Assembly: GCF_051859025.1 (NCBI RefSeq)
Contig: NZ_JBHYGL010000039.1
Span: forward strand, 62,001-126,000
Source: Falsiroseomonas sp051859025
GTDB taxonomy: Bacteria > Pseudomonadota > Alphaproteobacteria > Acetobacterales > Acetobacteraceae
DNA: 64,000 nucleotides
Direction of reading: 5' to 3'
A model generated the notes under the pieces. It saw only the letters and a list, made by a program, of their open reading frames with translations. It did no database searches and was not told where the DNA came from. Made by a program: the position numbers and the translations under genes. This document shows, one piece after another, positions 8,530 to 17,139 of this stretch (the stretch's first letter is position 1; each line of letters starts with the position of its first letter).

Positions 8530-9773
8530 CGGTCGATCTCCCCGAAGACGATATCGAGGCTGCCGATGATGGCGACGGCGTCGGCCAGCATGTGCCCCTT
8601 GGAAAGCGCTTCCATGGCCTGGAGATGCGCATAACCCGGCGCGCGGATCTTCACGCGATAGGGCCGGTTGGTGCCGTCGGCCACCATGTACACGCCGAAC
8701 TCGCCCTTCGGCGCTTCCGTCACCGTGTAGGTCGCGCCGGCAGGCACGTGGTAGCCCTCCGTGTAGAGCTTGAAGTGGTGGATGAGGCTTTCCATCGACC
8801 GCTTCATCGCACCGCGGCTCGGCGGCGTGATCTTGTTGTCCGCAATCTTCACCGCGCCCGGCCGGATGTGGTTCAGGCACTGCTTCACCATCGACAGCGA
8901 CTGCCGCATCTCCTGCATCCGTACGAGATAACGGTCGTAGCAATCGCCATGCACGCCCACGGGAACCTCGAAATCGAGCTTCTCGTACATCTCGTAGGGC
9001 TGCGACTTCCGCAAATCCCACGCGCAGCCGGAGGCGCGTAGGCAGGGCCCGCTGAAGCCCCAGGCCATCGCCTGTTCCGCCGTCATCACGCCGATGTCGA
9101 CGGTGCGCTGCTTGAAGATGCGGTTGTTGGTGAGCAGGCCTTCAAGATCGTCGAGGAAGGCAGGGAACTGGTCGCACCACTTGCCGATCCGATCCTCCAG
9201 CCCCGCCGGAAGGTCCTTCGCCACGCCGCCGGCGCGGAAGTAGTTCACGTGGTAGTGGCTGCCGCCCGTTGCTTCATAGAACTCGAGCAGATGCTCGCGC
9301 TGCTCGAACCCCCACAGCGACGGCGTGATGGCGCCGACGTCGAGAGCATAGGTCGTGACGTTCAGCAGGTGGTTCAGGATGCGCGTGAGTTCCGCAAACA
9401 TCGTGCGGATCCACTTGGCGCGCAGCGGCACGTCATTCTCGATGCCGAGCAGCTTCTCGACGGCGAGCACGAAGCTGTGCTCCATGCACATCGGAGACAC
9501 GTAATCCAGCCGATCCATGTAGGGCATCGCCTGGAGATACGTCTTGTACTCCATCAGCTTCTCGGTGCCGCGATGCAGCAGGCCGATATGCGGATCGGCA
9601 CGCTCCACCACCTCGCCCTTCATCTCCAGGATGAGGCGCAGCACGCCATGCGCGGCCGGGTGCTGCGGGCCGAAATTGATGGTGTGCGTATCGGCGTCGA
9701 ACAGCTTCTGATGATGGCCCGAATCCTCGCTGCCACCCGGCAGCGGCAGACCGCTCACAAGCTCCGTGCTCAT
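8526..9773 (-). CDS. nuoD: NADH-quinone oxidoreductase subunit D (49-kDa-type)
   Basis: Quinone-site subunit of complex I, related to the large subunit of NiFe hydrogenases (415 residues). It has the N-terminal beta-hairpin motif FGPQHPAAHGVLRL, the HIGLLHRGTEKL segment and the C-terminal GEFGVYMVADG...PYRVKIRAPGY. The ATG overlaps the nuoC stop (ATGA) and the gene end overlaps the nuoE GTG, so nuoC, nuoD and nuoE are probably translationally coupled. NuoC and NuoD are separate here, not fused as in E. coli. Confidence 0.97.
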   Translation of the reverse strand: MSTELVSGLPLPGGSEDSGHHQKLFDADTHTINFGPQHPAAHGVLRLILEMKGEVVERADPHIGLLHRGTEKLMEYKTYLQAMPYMDRLDYVSPMCMEHSFVLAVEKLLGIENDVPLRAKWIRTMFAELTRILNHLLNVTTYALDVGAITPSLWGFEQREHLLEFYEATGGSHYHVNYFRAGGVAKDLPAGLEDRIGKWCDQFPAFLDDLEGLLTNNRIFKQRTVDIGVMTAEQAMAWGFSGPCLRASGCAWDLRKSQPYEMYEKLDFEVPVGVHGDCYDRYLVRMQEMRQSLSMVKQCLNHIRPGAVKIADNKITPPSRGAMKRSMESLIHHFKLYTEGYHVPAGATYTVTEAPKGEFGVYMVADGTNRPYRVKIRAPGYAHLQAMEALSKGHMLADAVAIIGSLDIVFGEIDR

Positions 9774-10399
9774 GCTTTTGGTCCTTCGATCTGCCCGCGC
9801 TCGGCGCGAACCAGATGCACCTTCTCGTCGCCCGGCAGCGTCGTCATGCCTTCCCAGGGCGAGAGGAAATCGAAGTTGCGGAAATCCTGCGTCAGCGCCA
9901 CGGGCTCATACACCACCCGCTTCTGCTCCTCGTCGTACCGGACCTCGACATGGCCGGTCAGCGGGAAATCCTTCCGCAGCGGATGGCCCTCGAAGCCGTA
10001 ATCCGTCAGCAGGCGGCGCAGATCGGTCAGGCCCGCGAAGACCACGCCGTACATGTCCCAGCATTCGCGCTCGTACCAGGTCGCGGCGACCCAGACGCTC
10101 GCGATGCTCGGCACCGGCGTCGCCTCATCCGTGCTGACGATGACGCGGACGCGCTGGTTCAGCGCCAGGCTCAGCAAATTGTAGACCACCTCGAAGCGCT
10201 CCGCGCGCTCGGGGTAGTCCACGCCGCAGAGGTCCACCAGCTGCTCGAAGGCGAAGCGCGGATCATCGCGCAGCATCGCCATCAGCGGCACGATCATCTC
10301 CCGCGTCGCGCGCAGCACCAGTTCCTGCCCGCGCTCCACGAACACTTCCTGCACCGCGGGGCCGGCCGCCGCCGCGATGGTCGCACCCAGCTCGTGCAT
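9770..10399 (-). CDS. nuoC: NADH-quinone oxidoreductase subunit C (30-kDa-type)
   Basis: Soluble 30-kDa-type subunit of complex I, 209 residues from the ATG at 10399. The family signature ERECWDMYGVVFAGLTDLRRLLTDYGFEGHPLRKDFPLTGHVEVRYDEE is present in the C-terminal half. A longer frame runs upstream into nuoB in another frame, and its Arg/Ser-rich translation is not NuoC-like. The gene lies 10 bp after nuoB and overlaps nuoD by 4 bp. Confidence 0.96.
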   Translation of the reverse strand: MHELGATIAAAAGPAVQEVFVERGQELVLRATREMIVPLMAMLRDDPRFAFEQLVDLCGVDYPERAERFEVVYNLLSLALNQRVRVIVSTDEATPVPSIASVWVAATWYERECWDMYGVVFAGLTDLRRLLTDYGFEGHPLRKDFPLTGHVEVRYDEEQKRVVYEPVALTQDFRNFDFLSPWEGMTTLPGDEKVHLVRAERGQIEGPKA

Positions 10400-10409
10400 C
10401 GCGCTCGCC

Positions 10410-10970
10410 TCAGCCACGGAGGATGGTCCCCGTCCGGCGGATCTTCTTCTGCAGCTGGAGGATGCCGTAGACCAGCGCCTCCGCCGTCGGCGGGCAGCCC
10501 GGGACATAGACGTCCACCGGCACCACGCGGTCGCAGCCACGCACCACGGCGTAGCTGTAATGGTAGTAGCCGCCACCATTCGCGCAGCTGCCCATGCTGA
10601 TCACCCAGCGCGGCTCGCTCATCTGGTCGTAGACCTTGCGCAAAGCGGGCGCCATCTTGTTGGTCAGCGTGCCCGCCACGATCATCACATCCGACTGCCG
10701 CGGCGATCCGCGCGGGATGATGCCGAAGCGGTCGAGGTCGTAGCGCGCCATATAGGCGTGGATCATCGGTACCGCGCAGCAGGCCAGGCCGAAGGTCATC
10801 GGCCAGAGGCTGCCGGTCCGGGCCCAGTTCACCACCTTGTCGAGGTTGGCGATGACGAAGCCCTTCTCCTCGATCTCACCCGTGATGCCCTTGACCACGG
10901 CGTCCTGCGCCGGACCGGGGGGCAGGGCCTCCCGGTTCCAGGCGATGTCCTGTGTGTTCGAACCGCTCAT
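10410..10970 (-). CDS. nuoB: NADH-quinone oxidoreductase subunit B (N2 cluster subunit), unusual Pro68
   Basis: Subunit that carries the terminal 4Fe-4S cluster N2 beside the quinone site, 186 residues. The four cluster cysteines are Cys64, Cys65, Cys129 and Cys159 (LACCAV, MGSCANGG, VPGCPP). In nearly all NuoB/PSST proteins I know, the tandem cysteines are followed by A-V-E (CCAVEM). Here the codon is CCG and the sequence reads CCAVPM, which replaces that conserved glutamate with proline at residue 68. The rest of the protein is canonical, including SPRQSDVMIVAGTLTNKMAPALRKVYDQM. The start was chosen at MSGSNTQ, 55 bp after the nuoA stop. Confidence 0.96.
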   Translation of the reverse strand: MSGSNTQDIAWNREALPPGPAQDAVVKGITGEIEEKGFVIANLDKVVNWARTGSLWPMTFGLACCAVPMIHAYMARYDLDRFGIIPRGSPRQSDVMIVAGTLTNKMAPALRKVYDQMSEPRWVISMGSCANGGGYYHYSYAVVRGCDRVVPVDVYVPGCPPTAEALVYGILQLQKKIRRTGTILRG

Positions 10971-11025
10971 GCCGATCTCCGGGCGCCCCGCCGGCGCCCC
11001 CTGAAATTGGTGCGAAGCCGCGCCT

Positions 11026-11394
11026 TCATTCCCAGTCGAGCGCGCCCTTGCGCCACTCATAAATGAAGCCGACCGTCAGCACGCCGAGGAAGCCCATCAT
11101 CGACATGAAGCCGAACCAGCCGATCTCGTTCAGCGTCACCGCCCAGGGGAACAGGAACGCCACTTCCAGGTCGAAGATGATGAACAGGATCGCGACCAGG
11201 TAGAAACGGACATCGAAGCGCCGGCGCGTGTCGTCGAAGGGCTCGAATCCGCACTCATACGCCGAGAGCTTTTCCGGATCCGGCTTCTGGTGCGCGGCCA
11301 ATAAGGCCCCGCCCACCATTGCGCACGCAATGGCGGCCGCGATCCCAAGGAACACCAGGATCGGGAAGTATTCAGCCAACATGGGCTGGGTCAT
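11026..11394 (-). CDS. nuoA: NADH-quinone oxidoreductase subunit A
   Basis: Three-helix membrane subunit (122 residues) and first gene of the nuo operon. The conserved loop SAYECGFEPFDDTRRRFDVRFYLVAILFIIFDLEVAFLFPWA is intact, including the Cys-Gly-Phe-Glu segment and the acidic residues of the second helix. A second ATG four codons in (MLAEYFP) is the start used by many homologs, so the N-terminus is uncertain by four residues. It lies about 285 bp downstream of tRNA-Asp, so the operon promoter is probably in that gap. Confidence 0.95.
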   Translation of the reverse strand: MTQPMLAEYFPILVFLGIAAAIACAMVGGALLAAHQKPDPEKLSAYECGFEPFDDTRRRFDVRFYLVAILFIIFDLEVAFLFPWAVTLNEIGWFGFMSMMGFLGVLTVGFIYEWRKGALDWE

Positions 11395-11669
11395 GCCACG
11401 GCACCCTTTGCCTTACCTCAATCCCCGGCATTAAGGCCCCGGGGTTTTCCGCATGCGCGATATGGGGGAGCTTCCCGCGTTTTCCCGCAGGCCCCCGTCC
11501 CATGCCGCACCGCAGCAGGGGGAGATTAGACCCGCCCGCCGCGCTCCGCCATAGGGTGCAGCGCATCATGGCAGTGTTGACATGCGGAGATTGCCGAAAG
11601 CGGAACAAGCGCCCCAGCCAACCGGTTATCCGGGAGCCAAAGCGCTAAATCATTCGGGTTGTGAGGAAA

Positions 11670-11679
<10 letters not shown>
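11395..11679 (-). other. Leader gap between tRNA-Asp and nuoA
   Basis: This stretch of about 285 bp has no convincing gene. It must hold the nuo operon promoter and 5' leader unless the operon is read through from tRNA-Asp. I see no strong sigma-70 -35/-10 pair on the minus strand. A perfect TTGACA at 11577-11582 faces the plus strand and has no good -10 partner. Short open frames that cross here translate to low-complexity Arg/Ala/Pro sequence and were not accepted. Confidence 0.5.
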
Positions 11680-11767
<88 letters not shown>

Positions 11768-11960
11768 GAGGCGGGAGATACGGGGGCAGCGGGGGGGTGT
11801 CAAGCGCGAGCCCCCGGTGAAATGGAGCGCCGCCGCAGATGGATGTGGACGGTTTCCGACGTTCGTTATGGCGCGCGGATTCGGTGATGAATGGAAAATT
11901 TCCGGCTGCCGGAGCCGACGCCGTGATGATCGCCGAGGGGATACGGCCAAGGACAAGCCG

Positions 11961-12232
11961 CGCTGCGCGGCGGTGCCGCGCAGGTCGCTTCTTGCCGCCT
12001 CGTCCGGCCGCTGCAGGACATCGCCATCGGCGGGCCACGCTGCGCGGCGGTGCCGCGCAGGTCGCTTCCTGCCGCGTCGTCCGGCCGCTGCTGGACATCG
12101 CCATCGGCGGGCCACGCTGCGCGGCGGTGCCGCGCAGGTCGCTTCTTGCCGCCTCGTCCGCCCGCTGCAGGGCATCGCCATCGGCGGGCCACGCTGCGCG
12201 GCGGTGCCGCGCAGATCGCTTATTGCCGCCTC
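11961..12232. repeat. 77-bp tandem repeat, about 3.5 copies
   Basis: A unit beginning CGCTGCGCGGCGGTGCCGCG recurs at 11961, 12038, 12115 and 12192, exactly 77 bp apart. The first three copies are nearly complete and the fourth is cut after about 40 bp. Copies differ by only a few substitutions. Each contains the perfect stem TGCGCGGC-GGT-GCCGCGCA. Because 77 is not a multiple of three, the repeat keeps several frames open on both strands and creates spurious ORFs. It fills most of the gene-free 510 bp (11757-12266) between tRNA-Val and tRNA-Asp. I see no promoter or gene in the remaining part (11757-11960). Confidence 0.9.
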
Positions 12233-12238
12233 CGGCGC

Positions 12239-12267
12239 ATTCCTCCTCGCCTTCGGCGAGGAGGAAT
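12239..12267 (-). terminator. Strong hairpin at the 3' end of tRNA-Val
   Basis: ATTCCTCCTCGCC and GGCGAGGAGGAAT form a perfect 13-bp stem with a TTC loop, and the stem begins at the discriminator base of tRNA-Val. No T-run follows on the minus strand, so it could be a processing or stabilising structure and not a true intrinsic terminator. It separates tRNA-Val from the 77-bp repeats. Confidence 0.5.
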
Positions 12268-12338
12268 GGGCGCTGACGGGATCGAACCGCCGACCAACTG
12301 CGTGTAAAGCAGCCGCTCTACCTCTGAGCTAAGCGCCC
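12267..12338 (-). tRNA. tRNA-Val (anticodon TAC)
   Basis: The minus strand reads GGGCGCT/AGCGCCC as acceptor stem, GCTCAGAGGTAGAGC as D arm, and GCTGC-TTTACAC-GCAGT as anticodon stem-loop with anticodon TAC. The T arm is GGCGG-TTCGATC-CCGTC. The discriminator is A. CCA is not encoded, since the next genomic bases belong to the hairpin at 12239-12267. It lies downstream of hupB and upstream of the repeat array. Confidence 0.96.
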
Positions 12339-12371
12339 GCGGCCCTCCCCTACGCCAGGCCGGCACAAACG

Positions 12372-12401
12372 AAAAGGGGCCGGTCCCTGCGGACCAGCCC
12401 C
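12372..12401 (-). terminator. Intrinsic terminator of hupB
   Basis: On the minus strand GGGGCTGGTCC and GGACCGGCCCC form an 11-bp stem with one G-T pair and a four-base loop, followed by TTTTCG. It starts about 28 bp after the hupB stop codon and should separate hupB transcription from tRNA-Val. Confidence 0.8.
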
Positions 12402-12428
12402 CTTCCCGCTTCCCGTTGCCGGGAGAGC

Positions 12429-12704
12429 TCAGTTCACGGCGTCCTTGAGGCCCTTGCCGGCCTTGAAGCGCACGGTGGTCGAGGACGGGATCTTGATCTC
12501 CTCGCCCGTGCGCGGGTTGCGGCCCTTGCCGGCCTTGCGCTTGGACGTCGAGAAGGTCCCGAAGCCGACCAGCCGGACCTCGCCGTCCTTCTTGCTCAGC
12601 GCCTTGGTGATCGCGTCGAAGACCGCATCCAGCACATCCCCGGCCTTCGCCTTCGGCAGATCGCCAGCCTCGGCAACAACGGCGACCAGATCCTGCTTAT
12701 TCAT
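12429..12704 (-). CDS. hupB: DNA-binding protein HU
   Basis: Histone-like DNA-bending protein of 91 residues, the standard HU length. The N-terminal helices MNKQDLVAVVAEAGDLPKAKAGDVLDAVFDAI and the beta-arm FGTFSTSKRKAGKGRNPRTGEEIKIPSSTTVRFKAGKGLKDAVN are canonical, including the Arg-Asn-Pro arm tip that intercalates in DNA. It follows lon, as in many proteobacteria. It is separated from lon by a terminator and has its own candidate promoter, so it is probably transcribed alone. The start is the ATG at 12704. Upstream in-frame codons cross the promoter region. Confidence 0.97.
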   Translation of the reverse strand: MNKQDLVAVVAEAGDLPKAKAGDVLDAVFDAITKALSKKDGEVRLVGFGTFSTSKRKAGKGRNPRTGEEIKIPSSTTVRFKAGKGLKDAVN

Positions 12705-12781
12705 ATGGGACCCCCCTTCAGGTTCCTGTGTGACGACATTCGATGGCCAGCCGGCACGACTCTGCCGGCGCCCCGGCGGCA

Positions 12782-12810
12782 CACTAGGAGGCGCTTTTCC
12801 GTCGCGTCAA
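12782..12810 (-). promoter_or_regulatory. Candidate sigma-70 promoter of hupB
   Basis: TTGACG (12810-12805), a 17-bp spacer and CTAGTG (12787-12782) read on the minus strand about 80 bp upstream of the hupB ATG. The -35 is a five-of-six match, while the -10 is weak, as is common in GC-rich alphaproteobacteria. The palindrome at 12828-12847 lies just upstream. Confidence 0.45.
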
Positions 12811-12827
12811 CGCTGCGCGGCCCGATT

Positions 12828-12847
12828 AATGGCGGATATCCGCCATT
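12828..12847. promoter_or_regulatory. 20-bp perfect palindrome upstream of hupB
   Basis: AATGGCGGATATCCGCCATT is a fully self-complementary 20-mer centred on GATATC. It lies 17 bp upstream of the candidate hupB -35 box, in the lon-hupB gap. Its symmetry and position suggest a binding site for a dimeric regulator. No regulator can be named from the window. Confidence 0.6.
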
Positions 12848-12925
12848 CCTGGCAGTGGTGAGGCGCAAAACCCACGGATTGCGCCGGTCTGCCCAACTGC
12901 CTGAGACAAATCCCAGACAGCCCAA

Positions 12926-12966
12926 CAAAAAAAGCGAAGGGCGCGCACCGTTCCCGATGCGCGCCC
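12926..12966 (-). terminator. Intrinsic terminator of lon
   Basis: On the minus strand GGGCGCGCA and TGCGCGCCC make a perfect 9-bp stem around a 10-base loop, followed by TTCGCTTTTTTTG. It lies 26 bp after the lon stop codon. It is the clearest rho-independent terminator in the window. Confidence 0.9.
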
Positions 12967-12991
12967 CCTCAACCCCGTCGATCCGGCCGGA

Positions 12992-15412
12992 TCAGTGCGG
13001 CCGGACGGCCGATCCATCGCCACCGGCACCCGATGCCGCCGCGGGCGGTGCCTCCGGCGGCTCTTCCCAGGTGATCGCCTCCGGCGGCCGCACCAGCGCC
13101 TTGGAGATCACCTCGTCCACATGGCTCACCGGCAGGATGGTCAGGCCCTTCTTCACGCTGTCCGGAATCTCGGCCAGGTCCTTCTCGTTCTCCTTGGGGA
13201 TGAAGACCGTGGTGACGCCAGCCCGCAGCGCCGCCAGCAGCTTCTCCTTCAGGCCCCCGATCGGCAGCACGCGGCCACGCAGCGTGATCTCGCCCGTCAT
13301 GGCCACATCCCGGCGGATCGGGATGCCGGTCAGGACGGAGACGATCGACGTCGCCATCGCGATGCCGGCCGAGGGTCCATCCTTCGGCGTCGCGCCTTCC
13401 GGCACGTGCACATGGATGTCCCGCTTCTCGAACAACGTGGGCTTCAGGCCGAAGCTGGGGGCGCGGGAGCGCACATAGCTCATCGCCGCGCTCACGCTCT
13501 CCTGCATCACGTCGCCGAGCTTGCCGGTCGTCTTGGTCGCGCCCTTACCGGGCACCACGACCGATTCGATCGTCAGGATCTCGCCGCCCACTTCCGTCCA
13601 GGCCAGGCCGGTGACGACGCCGACCATGTCCTCGGCCTCCGCCTCGCCGTAGCGGAACTTCCGGACCCCCGCGAATTTCTCGAGGTTCTTGACGTTGACC
13701 GCGACCTTCTTCGCCTTCTTGGAGACGATCTCCTTCACCGCCTTGCGGGCGATGCCGGCCAGCTCGCGCTCCAGGTTGCGCACACCAGCCTCGCGGGTGT
13801 GGTAGCGCACCATGTCGCGCAGCGCGTCCTCGCTGATCGACCACTCGCCGGCCTTCAGCCCGTTGGCTTCCGACACCTTCGGCAGCAAATGGCGCTTGGC
13901 GATCTCGACCTTCTCATCCTCGGTGTAGCCGGGGATGCGGATGATCTCCATGCGGTCCAGCAGTGGCTGCGGCATGCGCAGGCTGTTCGCTGTCGTCACG
14001 AACATCACGTCCGAGAGGTCGTAATCGACCTCCAGGTAGTGGTCGTTGAAGGTCGCGTTCTGCTCGGGGTCCAGCACCTCCAGCAGGGCGGAGGAGGGAT
14101 CGCCACGCCAGTCGGCGCCGAGCTTGTCGATCTCGTCCAGCAGGAACAGCGGGTTGGAGGACTTGGCCTTCTTCATCCCCTGCACGACCTTGCCGGGCAT
14201 GGACCCGATATAGGTCCGCCGGTGGCCACGCACCTCCGCCTCGTCCCGCACGCCGCCCAACGACATGCGCACGAAGTTCCGCCCCGTCGCCTTGGCGATC
14301 GACTTGCCGAGCGAGGTCTTGCCCACGCCAGGCGGGCCGACCAGGCACAGGATCGGGCCGCGGATCTTCGGGCTGCGCGACTGCACCGCCAGGTACTCGA
14401 TGATCCGTTCCTTGATCTTCTCGAGCCCGTAGTGGTCGGCGTCCAGCACCTTCTCCGCCGCCTCGATGTCGTTGCGGATCTTGGTCTTCTTCTTCCACGG
14501 GATCGACAGGATCCAGTCGAGGTAGTTGCGGACCACGGTCGCTTCCGCGCTCATCGGCGACATGGTCTTGAGCTTCTTCAGCTCCGCCATCGCCTTGTCG
14601 CGCGCTTCCTTGGAGAGCTTGGTCTCCTTGATCTTCTTCTCGAGCTCGGCGGTCTCGTCCTTGCCATCCTCGCCCTCGCCCAGCTCCTTCTGGATCGCCT
14701 TGAGCTGTTCGTTCAGGTAGTACTCGCGCTGCGTCTTCTCCATCTGCCGCTTCACGCGGCTGCGGATGCGCTTCTCCACCTGCAGGACGCCGATCTCCGA
14801 CTCCATATGGGCGAAGACGCGCTCAAGCCGCGGGCCGACGCCCACGATCTCCAGCAGTTCCTGCTTCTCGGCGATCTTGAGGTTCAGGTGGCTCGCCACC
14901 GTGTCGGCCAGCTTGGCCGGCTCCTCGATCTGGTTGATCGAGACGAGGACCTCAGGCGCGATCTTCTTGTTGAGCTTGATGTACTGCTCGAACTGCGCGA
15001 CCACGGTGCGCGCCAGGGCTTCAAGCTCCCGCGCCTCGGTCGCGGGTTCCTCGGCCAGTTCGGAGAAGGCCTCGAAATACGGATCGGTGCCCTTGTAGGC
15101 GGCGATCTTCGCGCGCTTCCCGCCTTCGACCAGCACCTTCACGGTGCCGTCGGGCAGCTTCAGCAGTTGCAGCACCGTGGAAACGGTGCCGACCTGGTAC
15201 AGGTCGTCGATGCCCGGGTCGTCCTGCGCCGCGTTCTTCTGCGCGACGAGGAGAATCTGTTTGTCGTCCCGCATCACCGCTTCCAGCGCGCGGACGGATT
15301 TCTCGCGCCCGACGAAGAGCGGCACGATCATATGGGGGAAGACGACGATGTCGCGCAGCGGCAGGACGGGAAGCAGTTCGCCGCGTGCGGGTTGGGTGGG
15401 ATTGGCCGCCAT
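12992..15412 (-). CDS. lon: ATP-dependent protease La (Lon)
   Basis: Cytoplasmic AAA+ serine protease that degrades misfolded and regulatory proteins, 806 residues. The N-terminal substrate-binding domain begins LLPVLPLRDIVVFPHMIVPLFVGR. The Walker A motif is GPPGVGKTSLGKS near residue 360 and Walker B is FLLDEIDKLG. The C-terminal protease domain has the catalytic Ser in PKDGPSAGIAM and the Lys in GGLKEKLLAALRAG. The ATG at 15412 was preferred to an in-frame GTG four codons upstream because GAGG sits at the right distance before it. It follows clpX, has its own putative heat-shock promoter and ends at a strong terminator. Confidence 0.98.
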   Translation of the reverse strand: MAANPTQPARGELLPVLPLRDIVVFPHMIVPLFVGREKSVRALEAVMRDDKQILLVAQKNAAQDDPGIDDLYQVGTVSTVLQLLKLPDGTVKVLVEGGKRAKIAAYKGTDPYFEAFSELAEEPATEARELEALARTVVAQFEQYIKLNKKIAPEVLVSINQIEEPAKLADTVASHLNLKIAEKQELLEIVGVGPRLERVFAHMESEIGVLQVEKRIRSRVKRQMEKTQREYYLNEQLKAIQKELGEGEDGKDETAELEKKIKETKLSKEARDKAMAELKKLKTMSPMSAEATVVRNYLDWILSIPWKKKTKIRNDIEAAEKVLDADHYGLEKIKERIIEYLAVQSRSPKIRGPILCLVGPPGVGKTSLGKSIAKATGRNFVRMSLGGVRDEAEVRGHRRTYIGSMPGKVVQGMKKAKSSNPLFLLDEIDKLGADWRGDPSSALLEVLDPEQNATFNDHYLEVDYDLSDVMFVTTANSLRMPQPLLDRMEIIRIPGYTEDEKVEIAKRHLLPKVSEANGLKAGEWSISEDALRDMVRYHTREAGVRNLERELAGIARKAVKEIVSKKAKKVAVNVKNLEKFAGVRKFRYGEAEAEDMVGVVTGLAWTEVGGEILTIESVVVPGKGATKTTGKLGDVMQESVSAAMSYVRSRAPSFGLKPTLFEKRDIHVHVPEGATPKDGPSAGIAMATSIVSVLTGIPIRRDVAMTGEITLRGRVLPIGGLKEKLLAALRAGVTTVFIPKENEKDLAEIPDSVKKGLTILPVSHVDEVISKALVRPPEAITWEEPPEAPPAAASGAGGDGSAVRPH

Positions 15413-15518
15413 ATCGGACCTCACTCAGGACAGTCGGCGCGGGGTCCGCCCCCAGGACGATCCCACCACGGGGGCCCTGGTTATCGGCACGGGCCCCGGC
15501 GCCACGGGGTTGTCATCC

Positions 15519-15547
15519 AGATGGGTCCCCTTCCCCGCGGCCACAAG
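15519..15547 (-). promoter_or_regulatory. Candidate RpoH (sigma-32) promoter of lon
   Basis: The minus strand reads CTTG (15547-15544), 18 bases, then CCCATCT (15525-15519). This matches the heat-shock pattern of CTTG at -35 and CCCATnT at -10 with usual spacing. It would give a leader of roughly 100 nt before the lon ATG. The same two elements with the same spacing occur upstream of clpP, which strengthens the call. Confidence 0.6.
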
Positions 15548-15621
15548 GCGGGCCTGCCATGCTGGCAGCGCCTTCCTGGGTGGACCGCCGGCGCCGGCTT
15601 CCGGGGACCGTGCATCACCAG

Positions 15622-15656
15622 CGCAGGCCTCGCGCCTCACCAGGCGCTGGCCTGCG
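15622..15656 (-). terminator. Two-part hairpin after clpX
   Basis: Thirteen bases past the clpX stop, CGCAGGCC and GGCCTGCG form an outer 8-bp stem and GCGCCT and AGGCGC an inner 6-bp stem closed by a four-base loop. No T-run follows, so termination may be partial or factor dependent. It lies upstream of the candidate lon promoter. Confidence 0.45.
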
Positions 15657-15668
15657 ACCATCGCCTTG

Positions 15669-16925
<1,257 letters not shown>

Positions 16926-17019
16926 GCGCGCTCCGAAAGCCTCAAGCCCCGGCCGCCTGGAAGGCTGACGGCGCGGGACGCCCACCCCCCGGCTGGGGAG
17001 CGGCAACGGGTGAATGTAG

Positions 17020-17037
17020 CCCCGCCTTGCGGCGGGG
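17020..17037 (-). other. Small perfect hairpin in the clpP-clpX gap
   Basis: CCCCGCC-GCAA-GGCGGGG on the minus strand is a 7-bp GC stem with a GNRA-type tetraloop, about 100 nt upstream of clpX. It has no U-tract. It may stabilise the processed mRNA or attenuate read-through. No separate clpX promoter with good consensus was found in this 214-bp gap. Confidence 0.4.
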
Positions 17038-17139
17038 GAAAGCATAACCCTGTTCCAAAGGACAGATCAGAAACAAGACGTGAACAAAACCCGAGGGGTC
17101 CGTTCCCGCCCTGCCCTTGGATGGGGGATGGGCGCGCGT

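Noticed and set aside
11577..11582. TTGACA as a promoter -35 on the plus strand
   Set aside because: No acceptable -10 lies 16-18 bp downstream and no plus-strand gene follows.
11961..12232. CRISPR array
   Set aside because: The whole 77-bp unit is conserved, with no unique spacers and no cas genes in the window.
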